A stretch of 64,000 nt of DNA from Panaeolus papilionaceus (Eukaryota > Basidiomycota > Agaricomycetes > Agaricales), in the NCBI GenBank assembly GCA_015501605.1, contig JADNRZ010000016.1:1054001-1118000 (forward strand). The letters are read 5' to 3'. Positions within the stretch are counted from its first letter, which is position 1, and every line of letters starts with the position of its first letter. The notes beneath the pieces were generated by a model. That model worked only from the letters and a program-made list of their open reading frames with translations. It was not told the origin of the DNA and made no database searches. Of the stretch, positions 1-10,396 are shown piece by piece. The position numbers and the translations under genes are program-made.

Positions 1-209
1 TACAGAAACAGGGACAGAAATGAATGTATACATCGACAAAGACAACAACTCTTACATTTCCATTCATACACAACACATTGGCAGAAGTACAAACCTACAA
101 AACTACAATGTTTCGAAAATAACTTATAAAAGACGAGCGAGCGAGTCCATTCAATGCCTCATGCTCGTGTTCATCACACCACCTCACCCAAGAGACCCAA
201 CCCACTCAA

Positions 210-2711
210 TCACACCCACCCAGCCTTACTCCCCCTCCTCGAACTCGTAAAATAAACCATCACAGGCGCCTTGGGCTCATCAAAGTCAATAAAGTCTCTT
301 GATTTCTCGGATTTGGAGTCATTGTTCGAGTTGAAGCCGTAGTTGTTGTCTCTGGGTTTAGACTTGATGTCGTCGTTGACACCGAATGAGTCGGGGGCAA
401 AGTTGAGCGATTCGAGGGCTGATTCTGCGTGGACTGTAGATGCGGGTTGAGATAACGAGGAGATAACGAGGGGGCGGTGTCAATGAACACAGTGTCATCA
501 TGTTGAGGAAGGAGGAGTGTAAAAATAAAAGATCAACAGGTTATTTTAGATCGAAGAGATGGGATGGATAGAAATCAGCCATAAAAATAGAAATAGCGAT
601 CATTTCGTCACGTCGTCAGTTCGTAAAATGAAATCAATCAGAACAGAAACCCAACAACGACACGGTACCAACACAACACAGCAAAAAAGAAAAAGTCAGG
701 AAATGAAATCAATCAGAACAGAACCAAAAACTGTCAGAACCCTCATACACATCAAGACACATCAAGACACTCACGGAACTCTGCCAACCCCTTTCCGAAA
801 TTCACCCTACACACGACGCCGAGAACCATACTCGCGATGAGGAGGACGAGCGCAGCGACGGTGAAGCACCCCAGGTACGGCCACTGGACGAAACTCCTGT
901 GGGGGGCGTTAGTGTTGTGTTGATTGAGGGCAGTGTGGGAGGAGGGAGGGATATGAATAGAAAGCGAAGGGTAGAGATAAAATAGGACAAGCGAGATGAG
1001 ATAGGGTGGGATGTTAGGCGTGATATGAAAGATGAAAGATATGATATGGAAGATACGACAAGACAAGGCAGAGAAGGCAGAGAACTCACCATCTGTAAAC
1101 AATCGAGTAAAACATGATGGCCCATCCTGAAAGCAATGCGAAGCCAATGGCGAGGTATGTGACCATCAGACGGCGCATTTCGCGGCGGATAGAGTACCAG
1201 CCCTGTATAGTGCATGAATGAATTGATGAGTGAGTGAGAAAGCGGAAAGGTGTACCATCGCAATCCAAGGAATCAAGAGCTACCGAAAAAGTCAATAACC
1301 AAAACCCCAACAGAGGGCACCACACTCACAATAGTCGTACAAATGATCAACGCCTCATACAAATTCGTATGCTCCGAAAACTTGGCAACATACGTATTTA
1401 TCAACACATCCACCCACAGCCCCATCGCCGTCACCAGCACGAAGGCCTCCATCTGCAAACACGCTAGCACGGCCATGAAGAACTTGTGCAGCCTCATGAT
1501 GTGCGCGGGCGCGCCGACGACTTTGAAGGACTGCGCGTTGTATTGGTTGAGGAGGGTCATGGAGACGTAGATGAAGAAGATGAGGGAGGTGCTGCTGAGG
1601 ATGAGGTCGGCGATCTAGAATCTAGTTAATGGATGATTTAATTGTGGGTTGGGTGTTGCGCACCTCGAATCCTTGACGTCTAACCCAGAAATCATCAAAA
1701 AGATCCAAAGAACATGGTGTACCGGGGTCAGTGAGAATTTCGTGCCAGTTGCCTTTGAAGAATGGGCCTCTCCAGGTTGCGTACATGGCCCATCCAGTTG
1801 CGAGGGCGCGGGTCATGAGAACTGCGAGACTGCATACATGAAAAGTTAGGGGTGATTGGAAAAAAATGGGTGAGGCGGACATACACGTGGGGCACGGAGT
1901 CGTTGAGGATAGCGTTGAATGAGATGGCGAGGAGCCAGAATTGGAGACATATCCATGCGATGTCTTCTCTGCGGAGGTTGAGCAGGCTGATGGAAGTTTA
2001 GTGAGTGAATACAAGGCAAAGCAAAGAGCATACACTTGATAGGGATACAAGAGGTTGCGAACACATTCACGGGAGAGAGTGACACTTTTGCCGTCAGAGG
2101 TAGTAACACGGATGGGCACGACGGTGCTGATGTTGTTTGACGGAATGACAGGACTGATACTGACGCCATTGACCCAGTTGCCAAAGGACTGGCGATAGAC
2201 TTAATATTAATACCATGAGGCAGGTACGCAACTTACAACTGTAGTGGGGGTTTCCTTGAGGCATGTTAGTTATGGGGTGTATAAAGTCAAGATTAGATGC
2301 ACCTCTGATTTGATTTGACCGCTGAATCGTGGGTTGTTGACGGTCGAGTCGTACATTGTGATACAAGGGTAGACGGGTTGACCATGAGGGATATCATAAC
2401 ATAGTTGGAGGTTAAGACGACCAGCTTCTGAATTTTGCAAAAAGGTCATGTTCCTGTCTACAGGTACACCTCCGACATTGACGAGAGTGGTGACAAGCTC
2501 GCTGTACTGAAAGTCGATAGAAAAGAGAAGAGACTGGGCAATTCCCTGAAAAAAGCAATAAAGGAAGCTGAAGACGAAGAAAGAAAGAGTGTAGCGGTTT
2601 AGAGTGACTCGAGCATACTAGGACCAAGGGTTAGATATGAATTGAGAGAGCAGGAATAAAACATACAGCAGCTTTCCACCAAGCTTTGAAACGGACAAGA
2701 GAAGAAGGCAT
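210..2711 (-). CDS. Multi-pass membrane protein, Agaricomycete family of unknown function (left duplicate)
   Basis: No function is recognised. The start is ATG at 2711 (MPSSLVRFKAWWKAA), followed by short introns, a first hydrophobic segment, and a large, probably extracellular loop containing NMTF and NNIS N-glycosylation sequons. Several further hydrophobic segments follow (IADLILSSTSLIFFIYVSM, LMVTYLAIGFALLSGWAIMF, FTVAALVLLIASMVLGVVC). The C-terminal tail is hydrophilic and ends FDEPKAPVMVYFTSSRRG...GWV, with stop at 210-212. An intron of about 330 bp (roughly 442-772) precedes the tail exon. Reading is coherent through all the exons I joined, so this copy looks intact. Paralogs are at 18550-20150 (truncated) and 4095-5600 (broken). 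It is divergently arranged with the thioesterase remnant at 3033. Exon limits in the middle part are approximate. Confidence 0.7.
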
Positions 2712-3032
2712 GACCAGCAGAATCGCTCAGGAAGAAATAAAAAGCGAGACCAAGCTCTAGAATGAACGTGAAAATGGCGGACCCGCCGTAGCTTGTGGTA
2801 GAAAGAGGGAAAAGGGAGAGGGTAGTGATGGCTAAGTCGTCGAGATGTTAATATAACATAGTAAAGTCTTTGTATTTCTCAAGACTGTCATGGTTGCTAA
2901 GAGTCAAGAATCATCGTCAATTCATAAAAACACCTCTTGATTAATATCAACGACTACTCAAGATGTAGCCAAAGTAGTCGTTGAAGAAAATAAAGTTAAA
3001 ATCCCTTTTCTTGCATTCCTCTGAGTGTTACT
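2712..3032. other. Intergenic spacer between membrane gene and thioesterase remnant
   Basis: This is the divergent promoter region in the right duplicate. Here it is shortened, because the first thioesterase exon present near 20479-20693 is missing. No other feature is seen. Confidence 0.5.
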
Positions 3033-4080
3033 AATGGAGCATTTAGACTCATTAGCTGGCTCTATAGCCTACAAGCACATGCTCGGCCCTGGTACACATA
3101 CCCTTGGACGTATTGATGAACGAGGCTTCTACATCGTCACTGCTTCAGTAGACAGGTTTGTTATTACCCGCTCACCCTTATGTTCACCATCTTATCCGCT
3201 CATAGACTCGACATGCTAGCCCCACTCTCCTCCACTCGAGATCTGAGGCTGAGCGGTCAAGTTATCTACACAGGCCGCAGTTCGATGGAGGTCGCTGTCA
3301 AAATGGAAGCTTTTGGTGATAACAAACCTGAAGAAACTGTGCTATTGGGTAAACCCACCCTTTCCCTTATTTTTCGTGTCGTTCTTATAGTCGACCCCAG
3401 GCCGTTTCTCAATGGTCTGCAGAGACGCGCATACACATCGCGCGCGCAAGGTAAACCCACTGCTATGCACAACACCTGAACAAAAAGCCCTCCACGACCT
3501 CGGTGAACGTGCGTCCCACCCTCTTCTTTCTCATTCCTCTCATCTAAAAATAACCCCCTCTCCCCCATTCCCTATCGCAGTCGTCAATCAACGCCGCACA
3601 GCCCTCGCGCAAATCTCCCTCTCCCGCGTCCCGCCTAGCTCAGCCGAAGCAGCAGAGCTGCACGCGATACACCTGAAGCATGGACAAGGCATCATGCAGC
3701 CCCTCAAAGTGGACTCAGGGAAAGATCATGTGTGGATGGGGGATACGATATTGGAGGAGAATAGGGTGATGTTTCCGCAGGAGAGGAAGTGAGTGGAAGT
3801 TTTTGGTTCATTTGATTTTGGGGTGAGGGGAGGGGGTGAAGAGGTTTTATTGATGGTTTTTTTGGATAGTGTAGATCAAAAAGTCTTTGGAGGATATCTT
3901 ATGCGATTAGCGTCCAAGGTGAGCGCGTCGCATTACCATCCCAATATCCACATCATTTTTATAATCCGACACTTGCACCCGCAGCTCGGCTACACCTCCG
4001 CAAGCATGTCCACCCGAGCCAACGTCAAGTTCCTCTCGCATAACGACTGCAGTCCAAATTCAGGACGAGGGATTGTATCG
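3033..4080 (+). pseudogene. Truncated acyl-CoA thioesterase (ACOT9-like, hotdog fold), left duplicate
   Basis: Exons encode LMEHLDSLAGSIAYKHMLG, the LDMLAPLSSTRDLRLSGQ exon with YTGRSSMEV, the block ending KHGQG...DHVWMGDTILEEN, and VDQKVFGGYLMRLA followed by LGYTSASMSTRANVKFLSH. They match the right duplicate at 20479-22206 exon by exon. The N-terminal exon (MPMRSPTLW...GGIRIGK) is absent, and homology stops after NVKFLSH near 4040. From there the sequence is replaced by the 5' side of a membrane-family gene. The remnant therefore lacks the start of the protein and the second half of the C-terminal hotdog domain. Intact relatives act on acyl-CoA esters in mitochondria or the cytosol. Confidence 0.8.
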
Positions 4081-4094
4081 TTCTCAAATCGTTC

Positions 4095-5600
4095 CGAGTG
4101 CTTGTGGAGGTATCGATCTTGTGGCCAATTGGTGGGAGATCATGATATCACATGCGGTACGTGTCACTCTTACTCTGAGCTCACCAGAGCCCCCGTTTTC
4201 TCTGTATGTGAGCTTTTGTGGCTGATATGTCCTTGATGTACAGATCCCTATCTTGGTGTTCAATGTGCTCGCACTCCTGGGCACAGGATTCATCTCGTAC
4301 AAACTATTCAAGGTGTATGCCAATCAGTTTTTCTGTCGTGTCGGCGCCTCAGAAAGGGTCTATCGTATCTACAAGGTGAGCCTTGCCGTCCTTCACACAT
4401 GATTTAAATTTGATGCTTTTTTTAGATTGTATTGCTCTTCTCCATTGCTTCAACTGCCATGTGGATCGATAAAGTCTGCCATGGCCTCCTCCACTCCTTA
4501 GCCAAGCATTCCGATTTCTACCTTGCAGCTTTCATTGTAACTCTTGTGGTGAGCAGTTTTCATTTGGAAATGACTACCCTGAATGCAGCTGAATATGCAA
4601 TATGCTAGTTTCACGTCCCGTGGCTTTACTTCGTATGCATTTCGTTACAAGTGAATTCTCGGGCCTTCGTTTATGCTGTTCTTTAGGGCTGGATTTGCGT
4701 GCGTAAAGAGTGCTGGATCCGATTTGTGTCTTTTGCGGTATCTCTGTGTTCTTGGTCACCATCTCCACGTTAATCTTTTTCAGCCCAAGTAAGCCTCTAT
4801 TCGTTTGTCCCTTGTTCTAGTTCTAATGAATGTGTTCCCAGTGTATCGCTACATCTTTTCAACGTGGCCATTCTTCGCAACTGTCACTGTAACTGCATAT
4901 TGTCTCGTGATTGGCTCTACTGTTCTCGGTGTTGTCTGCCGGTCTAACTTTGGACAAGGCCTCGCACATTACCGTAAGTCGTTGCTATCCCACTCTTATT
5001 CACATTTGTTATTAAGCCCAAAGCAACTCACCCTCGTGTTTTCCCACTATAATCAGAAGGCGTCGACTTCACCCTGTCAATTTCTCCACAAAAGGCCCTA
5101 GTGATCTCGAGAAGAATGAAAAGAAGCAAACGAAAAATCTGAGCGACGCCAGTATGCCCAATTTTGCCGTCACCACTTGGCCACCTGCTGCCACCGCTTG
5201 ACCCAGGAACGACATCCCAATCATTGGTGTCCCTACCAGGGCAGGTCCAAAGAAAAACCGCGGCGCCTCTGTCTACTCTGAAAAAGGCGGCGAACCCATC
5301 GTCCTCTCCTTTTCGCCCCCGCTCGTATCTGAACTCGGCCCGGCTCCCAATAGGTTTTCTAAAGTGTTGAGTGTGAGCCGGTATTCGGTATATAATAAGG
5401 GCTCTCGAGCGAGGGAGAACGGGAGGACTTTCGGCGCGCGGGACACCATCATCGAGGATCCGGAGACACCCAGGGAGATGTCGATGCCTATGCCCATGCC
5501 TGCTGCAGGAGGTGGGAGACAGAGTGAAGGAGATAGACCTGCGCATCCACCTGGGAATCGCCTGGTTAGAACTTATGTAGCTCATGCAATCTTATCATAA
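4095..5600 (+). pseudogene. Broken third member of the membrane-protein family
   Basis: Exons read IDLVANWWEIMISHA, IPILVFNVLALLGTGFISYK, a block ending with YLAAFIVTLV, a 24-nt exon FHVPWLYF, GWICVRKECWIRF, ISVFLVTISTLIFFSP, MYRYIFSTWPFFATVTVTAY and VLGVVCRSNFGQGLAHY. The last blocks align with MFYSIVYRWSFVQWPYL and VLGVVCRVNFGKGLAEF of the minus-strand paralog at 210-2711. Defects are a missing 5' half (the gene begins at the junction with the thioesterase remnant), a one-base frameshift between WIRFVSFAV and ISVFLV near 4740, and an in-frame TGA near 5200 in the hydrophilic tail. The tail end is uncertain. Confidence 0.7.
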
Positions 5601-5797
5601 AAACAGGGTTTATAATTTGATAGATGCAGCAATATGCCATTGCCACTTGGTATATACGTACCAAGTGTGAACCACGGGACAAAAATGGAATGACTGTTGC
5701 CAATTGGGGTTATGTAAGTAAAGCTGAGGTTTGCTGACCTTCTCTTATTCGTCAACATAAAGAACCAAGTTTACCCCTCTCTATTCACCTGCCCTTC

Positions 5798-7517
5798 ATG
5801 AGTGACCTAATTGAAGACGAAGCACTCAACAAACCTACGCAAGACTTTGAATTCGAAAGAACGCCCTTGTCGCCATTATCTGCAATTTCATCAGGGAGTA
5901 GCTCTGATAGTGCTCATCCCAGCAATGCTTCCAACGGCGTATTGGGCGAGATGCCATTTTTGTTTAAGACAGGGCAGACCTGGCCGCCAGAACTACAAAT
6001 CAAAATTAAACCTGTCGACCTCCACCACCCATTCATAGTGCAGTGGAATGATGGTGGTATTCCCGGAGACATCGAGGCTCACTTCAACGCGAGTGATTTA
6101 CCATTCACATTTGCTTCTGGTTTTGCCTTTGCGACCCTTAATGAGAGGCTTTGCGACCTGATGATTACCATTGCCATCTTACCATCAAAAACAACCCAGG
6201 GCGATACTCTCGACCGCATCAAGGCAGCTGCAAGTTACGTTAAGGAGACAATTCTCAGCAATGCAGGGTTTCCCAATCTTGATGTTGCTGTTTGGGAGGC
6301 AGAGCCTTATTGGAGCGGCAACTGGACAAGCGCCAAGCTCCCATCCCTGACACCAGCACGAAAAGGCGAGGACAGTTCATGGGACTTGGCATACATGGAT
6401 GTTCAGCACCCATTTACTGCAAATCCTGGTCTCGCGATTGCCCCTTTGAAAAAACCTCATCATGAGGGCACCCTTGGTGCTTACTTCAAACTGGAGGACA
6501 AGATCTTAGCTCTGACGTGCTGTCACGTCGCATGCCCCTCAAAAGCCCTTACAGGTCTTCGCCCCAAGCACGCCAAGAAACACCGTGAGCATATTATTGC
6601 TCTAGGCGTAGACGCCTATGATAAGGCCATCAAGAGTATTGACAGCACAATAAAAACAATGGACGGGTTTCTTCAAAATGTACCGCGCGCAGATGGTATC
6701 CACCAGCAGGAGATGAAAAATAAGCTTGAATCTCTCCGCCAAACCGTAAGGCTGCACCTCAATGAACCAAAAAAGCGTCACATTGGTCGTGTCTACGCTG
6801 CAGATCCGATAGGTCCTTCCTTGCTGCAAAACCCATCCTCTTCCTACACTGTGGACTGGGCGTTGGTTCAATGTGATCAGGATGCTTTTGAGTCCCCGGG
6901 ATTTGCAGGGAACCAAATGTTTGTTGGTATGTACCTCACAACATCTACCTTGTGTTTTGCCTCTCCCTCAGGCTGATTGTTTTCAACAACGACATGCAGG
7001 TGGCAATATAACACCAAAAAAATTTGGTGAATATATGTATCCAGATGTTACCGACTGTAGGGACTTTGGTCACCCTGAGCAGGGCATGCTACCTCTCTCT
7101 GGCTGGGTTGAGACAGAAGCTGAGTTGCTGAACACCAAATATCGGGATGCCGAGGGAAACTATAGAATGACTGTTATAAAAAACGGCAAGGCTACTGGAA
7201 CCACAGTAGGCTGGTTCAATGGGCTCAAATCATATGTTCGGTGGTACAAGATTATCAACAATCAACGCATGGAATTCTCCTCCATGGAGATGACTTTTGT
7301 CTCCTATGGTCGTCCTCATGGAGCCTTCTCTAAGCGCGGGGACTCCGGCTCTGCAATCCTCGACTGAGAAGGTCGCTTTCTTGCTATGCTCACTGGTGGC
7401 ATCGGTTTGACTGATCCCACTGACATTAGCTTTGCCACTGTGACGCATAACCTTATACCCCACATCAAAAAAGCTGTCCCAGGTATTGCTCTTTTGCCTA
7501 CCATGAAAACCGATTGA
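5798..7517 (+). pseudogene. Chymotrypsin-like (PA clan) serine peptidase paralog 1, with in-frame stop
   Basis: Exon 1 (5798-6926) starts MSDLIEDEALNK. Exon 2 (7000 onward) continues GGNITPKKFGEYMYPD after a 73-bp intron. A catalytic triad can be proposed from order and context: His in LTCCHVA, Asp in TVDWALVQCD, Ser in RGDSGSAILD. Directly after SAILD an in-frame TGA (7365-7367) interrupts the frame. The same frame then continues EGRFLAMLTGG and reaches a natural stop at 7515-7517, matching the end of paralog 2. A protein ending at 7367 would lose about 50 residues but keep the triad, so activity is not excluded. The family assignment rests on the triad motifs and is inferred. The stop could also be a base error. 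Confidence 0.65.
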
Positions 7518-8156
7518 TACATATTATGTACAAATTTTTGCCTTTTCCTTTCCTTGATCGTCTTTATGTATATTCCGGGGCCACAAGCCAAAATAATTAT
7601 AAACATCTTTAGATTAATGATAAACTTTGATCCATCCATTATTAATAAGGTGGTACTCCGAGTCAATTCATTCTTGTTACCTTACGACCATGACCACCTC
7701 CGACCAAGCCAATCGTAAAAACTCCCTCATCATCCAAAATTACCCAGATGCATTCGGAGACACCTACGGCGTCATCGGCAACATCATATTCCTCCACAAA
7801 ACCGGTCCTGCATGGTTTCAGGAACGCTACACCTGGAGATGGGAGCGCGAAATCCGCCCTGTCGATCACCACCACCCTATCAAACCAAAATGGCGCTCTA
7901 TCCTCCGTGGCATTGTAGTGCACTTCAAGCAGCCCCACCTAAATATCCCCATCAATATTATCTCGGGGCTGGCGTTTGGCAATCAGGGAACAGGCCATGG
8001 TGAACTGAACGACACATTTTGTGAGCTGCTGGTGGTGATTGGTATCCCGCCTGTGGATCTGGTGTTACGACTTTTCTACTATCTCACTAGTGTACTATCA
8101 TCTCTCTATGTACTTATATCTCGCCTATCTTTTCTTTACCTCCTTTCCCTTTCATC

Positions 8157-8230
8157 CACGTGACCTTGTCTTATCTTTTGTCACGTGACCACTTATCTTA
8201 TCTTTCATCACGTGATCCACCATTATCTTA
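8157..8230 (+). promoter_or_regulatory. U3 array of CACGTG E-boxes interleaved with TTATCTTATC motifs
   Basis: CACGTG occurs at 8157-8162, 8182-8187 and 8209-8214, about 25-27 bp apart. Each is followed by CTTATCTT-type sequence, the reverse strand of a GATA-factor core. This arrangement is repeated in the 3' LTR but absent from the older nested solo LTR. CACGTG is the classical bHLH (Cbf1/Pho4-type) site, so a role as element enhancer is inferred. Confidence 0.5.
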
Positions 8231-8403
8231 TCTCGGTTCCACCTTCAACTCATTTTCCTTCTGACTCTTACTCAACTCATCTCTGATTCATACTTACTCT
8301 TTCTTCCTATTTATGACTCTCTTTACTAGTCATACTTTCTTTGACTCGTTATTTCTACTCATACGGACTCATATCCATTCGCGCACAGACCGCCTACTAT
8401 ACC

Positions 8404-8449
8404 TATATAAACCCCAGTAACTATACCCATGTTCTTTAGCTAGTTCTTT
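8404..8449 (+). promoter_or_regulatory. LTR core promoter (TATA box) and predicted RNA 5' end
   Basis: TATATAAA lies at 8404-8411. The predicted transcript start is at about 8437, 33 nt downstream, where the self-priming sequence begins. The nested solo LTR has the same box and the same 33-nt spacing (12099 to 12132). Confidence 0.6.
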
Positions 8450-8654
8450 AACTACAATAGAACGATAACTTCTACTGCTTCTTTCTTAACTTGCTCTCTA
8501 CTAAGACAATACCATCAAGTGATTCTCGAAGTGGCATTCTTAGTACGATAACTTGAACTTATATTCTGAACAGAATATCGAACCCGACTTCTCCGACCGA
8601 CCCTGACTTAGCTCAAAGGCCTTAACCGCAAGCGCCCGTCGAGCTACCGTAACA

Positions 8655-8667
8655 AAAGAACTAGCTA
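8655..8667 (+). other. Self-priming primer-binding site of element 1
   Basis: AAAGAACTAGCTA starts at the first base after the 5' LTR. It is the exact reverse complement of LTR bases 8437-8449, which are predicted to form the mRNA 5' end. Tf1/sushi retrotransposons are known to prime reverse transcription with the cleaved 5' end of their own RNA. No tRNA complementarity needs to be invoked here. Confidence 0.75.
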
Positions 8668-9070
8668 TCTCGAATCACTGTCCGTAGTTTACGCGACAGC
8701 CCCCCCATCTTTCAAGACGGCTACCTCGAAGAAGCTCATCAGGACCCGACCGGTATCGACTTCTGCAACCTCCCCGACCCTTTCGAGCAAGCAGAAAATA
8801 CCACCGAAACGAAAAGAACCCAGTATCGCCGAAGTACGCGAACCGACAGCCACCGAACAAGAACCGAAACCGTCTCAAGAAGGACAAGAAGAAGAACAAA
8901 GGGAGATCTCCCGCAAAACCGAACAACAACCCGAAATACCAGACACCACTCCGAACTCCGACGAAGAAGAATTTCAAGAAACCCTCGACCCTAGAGAAAC
9001 CGAACATACGATCCAAAGAACCCCAGTATACAGCTCTGAGATCCCCAAATATATCCGAGATCACGAAGAC

Positions 9071-10396
9071 ATGTCCACAACCGAACTTGCAACTCTATCC
9101 ACTTCTGGACTAGCGTCCAGGGCTGTTCAAGACATGTCTTCAAAAGGAATTTCCAGCTTCTACCAAACTGGTCTTTCCGCATTTGGAGAACTCCATGACT
9201 CCGGAGCATCGTCCAGTAAAGGAAAAGAAAAATCTACTGGACGACTGAACCCTTCTTCAATTCCCTTACCACCCAACTTTCCTCCACCCTTAGGACCTAC
9301 TGGCCCACCTAACAGACCCAGCTCGCCTGGGACTCCTGGAGGATCAGGAACGCCCACTCCCCCAGGATCCCCTGGAGGAGGCGGAGGAAACCCTGGACCT
9401 CAAGGGCCTCCCGGACCACCTGGACCCCAAGCAGGACAACAAGGAATCCCGATCGCGAACATTAACAGGAAGGAACTCAACATCGGTCTCCCCGAAAAGT
9501 TTACAGGAGATCGATCTAAGGTCGACCACTTCATTACCGATTGCATGGCATACCTCTTCATCAACGAACACATCTACAACACCGATGACAAACAAATCAC
9601 CTTTGTCCTTTCCTTATTCGGAGAAGGACCAAACGAAGATAGATCCGCTTTGGAATGGAAGCGAGGATTTCTTAATACCGCTTTCCTTCAAGCCCGAAAC
9701 ACTGGAGTAATCTCTTATGGCTCACTTCAAGATTTCCTCCTGAAACTTAGGAGCGAATTCGCCCTCAAACTCAGCTCGGAAACCACTGATGAAGATATCA
9801 CTTTCCTTAAACAGAAAGGATCAGCTGACGTTCATAACACCCTCTTCAAAAATCTGCTCATCAAAGCCGGGTACCCCATCCCTAATACCCCGGCTGGACA
9901 AGCACCAGATCCCTATGAACGCAAGCTTATCAAGGAATATCGACTGTCCCTCAACAAACCCCTTGCCGACCAACTCCGCCGAGAAAGAGACGCACCAGTC
10001 ACCCTTATGGAATGGATGAACCATGCCGCTCAAGCAGATGCCATCTGGAGAGAGACCAACAAAGGCTTCTCCAGCAACCGATCCACTAAACCGAACAACT
10101 CCAATTGTATGGGATTCCGATTCAAGGCCAAACAGATCAATCTCACTGAAACCGAACGCGACGATTTGATGAAGAAAGGAGCATGTTTCCGTTGCCAACA
10201 AAGCGGACACATCTCAAAGAACTGCCCTACCCGAAACACTGGTATTTCCACGAACAAACCGAACCCGACTCCCACCAACATCACGAACCGTACTCCGAAA
10301 GACTTCGTCAAGCACATCTGTAGTCTCTATGCCGGAATGACCGAGGAAGAACAAACCGAATTCCAGAATGAAATGCAAGAAGAGGATTTTGCCTAA
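9071..10396 (+). CDS. gag: Gag of element 1 with collagen-like segment and CCHC knuckle
   Basis: 441 residues from the first ATG. Residues about 68-125 form a proline/glycine segment with Gly-Pro-Pro-type repeats, followed by a capsid-like domain (NIGLPEKFTGDRSKVDHF onward). A canonical nucleocapsid zinc knuckle C-x2-C-x4-H-x4-C lies at residues 372-385 (CFRCQQSGHISKNC). The tail is acidic, with TAA at 10394-10396. The reading frame is open upstream of the ATG for about 150 codons, back to a TAG near 8605 in the LTR, with no in-frame ATG, so the true N-terminus is uncertain. Pol overlaps the last 25 bases in the -1 frame. Confidence 0.85.
   Translation: MSTTELATLSTSGLASRAVQDMSSKGISSFYQTGLSAFGELHDSGASSSKGKEKSTGRLNPSSIPLPPNFPPPLGPTGPPNRPSSPGTPGGSGTPTPPGSPGGGGGNPGPQGPPGPPGPQAGQQGIPIANINRKELNIGLPEKFTGDRSKVDHFITDCMAYLFINEHIYNTDDKQITFVLSLFGEGPNEDRSALEWKRGFLNTAFLQARNTGVISYGSLQDFLLKLRSEFALKLSSETTDEDITFLKQKGSADVHNTLFKNLLIKAGYPIPNTPAGQAPDPYERKLIKEYRLSLNKPLADQLRRERDAPVTLMEWMNHAAQADAIWRETNKGFSSNRSTKPNNSNCMGFRFKAKQINLTETERDDLMKKGACFRCQQSGHISKNCPTRNTGISTNKPNPTPTNITNRTPKDFVKHICSLYAGMTEEEQTEFQNEMQEEDFA

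Larger units (their letters stand above)
8063..8654 (+). repeat. 5' LTR of element 1
   Basis: 592 bp, TG...CA. It contains U3 with an E-box/GATA-like array (8157-8214), a TATATAAA box at 8404-8411, and a TAGCTAGTTCTTT stretch at 8437-8449 complementary to the sequence that directly follows the LTR. Confidence 0.95.
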
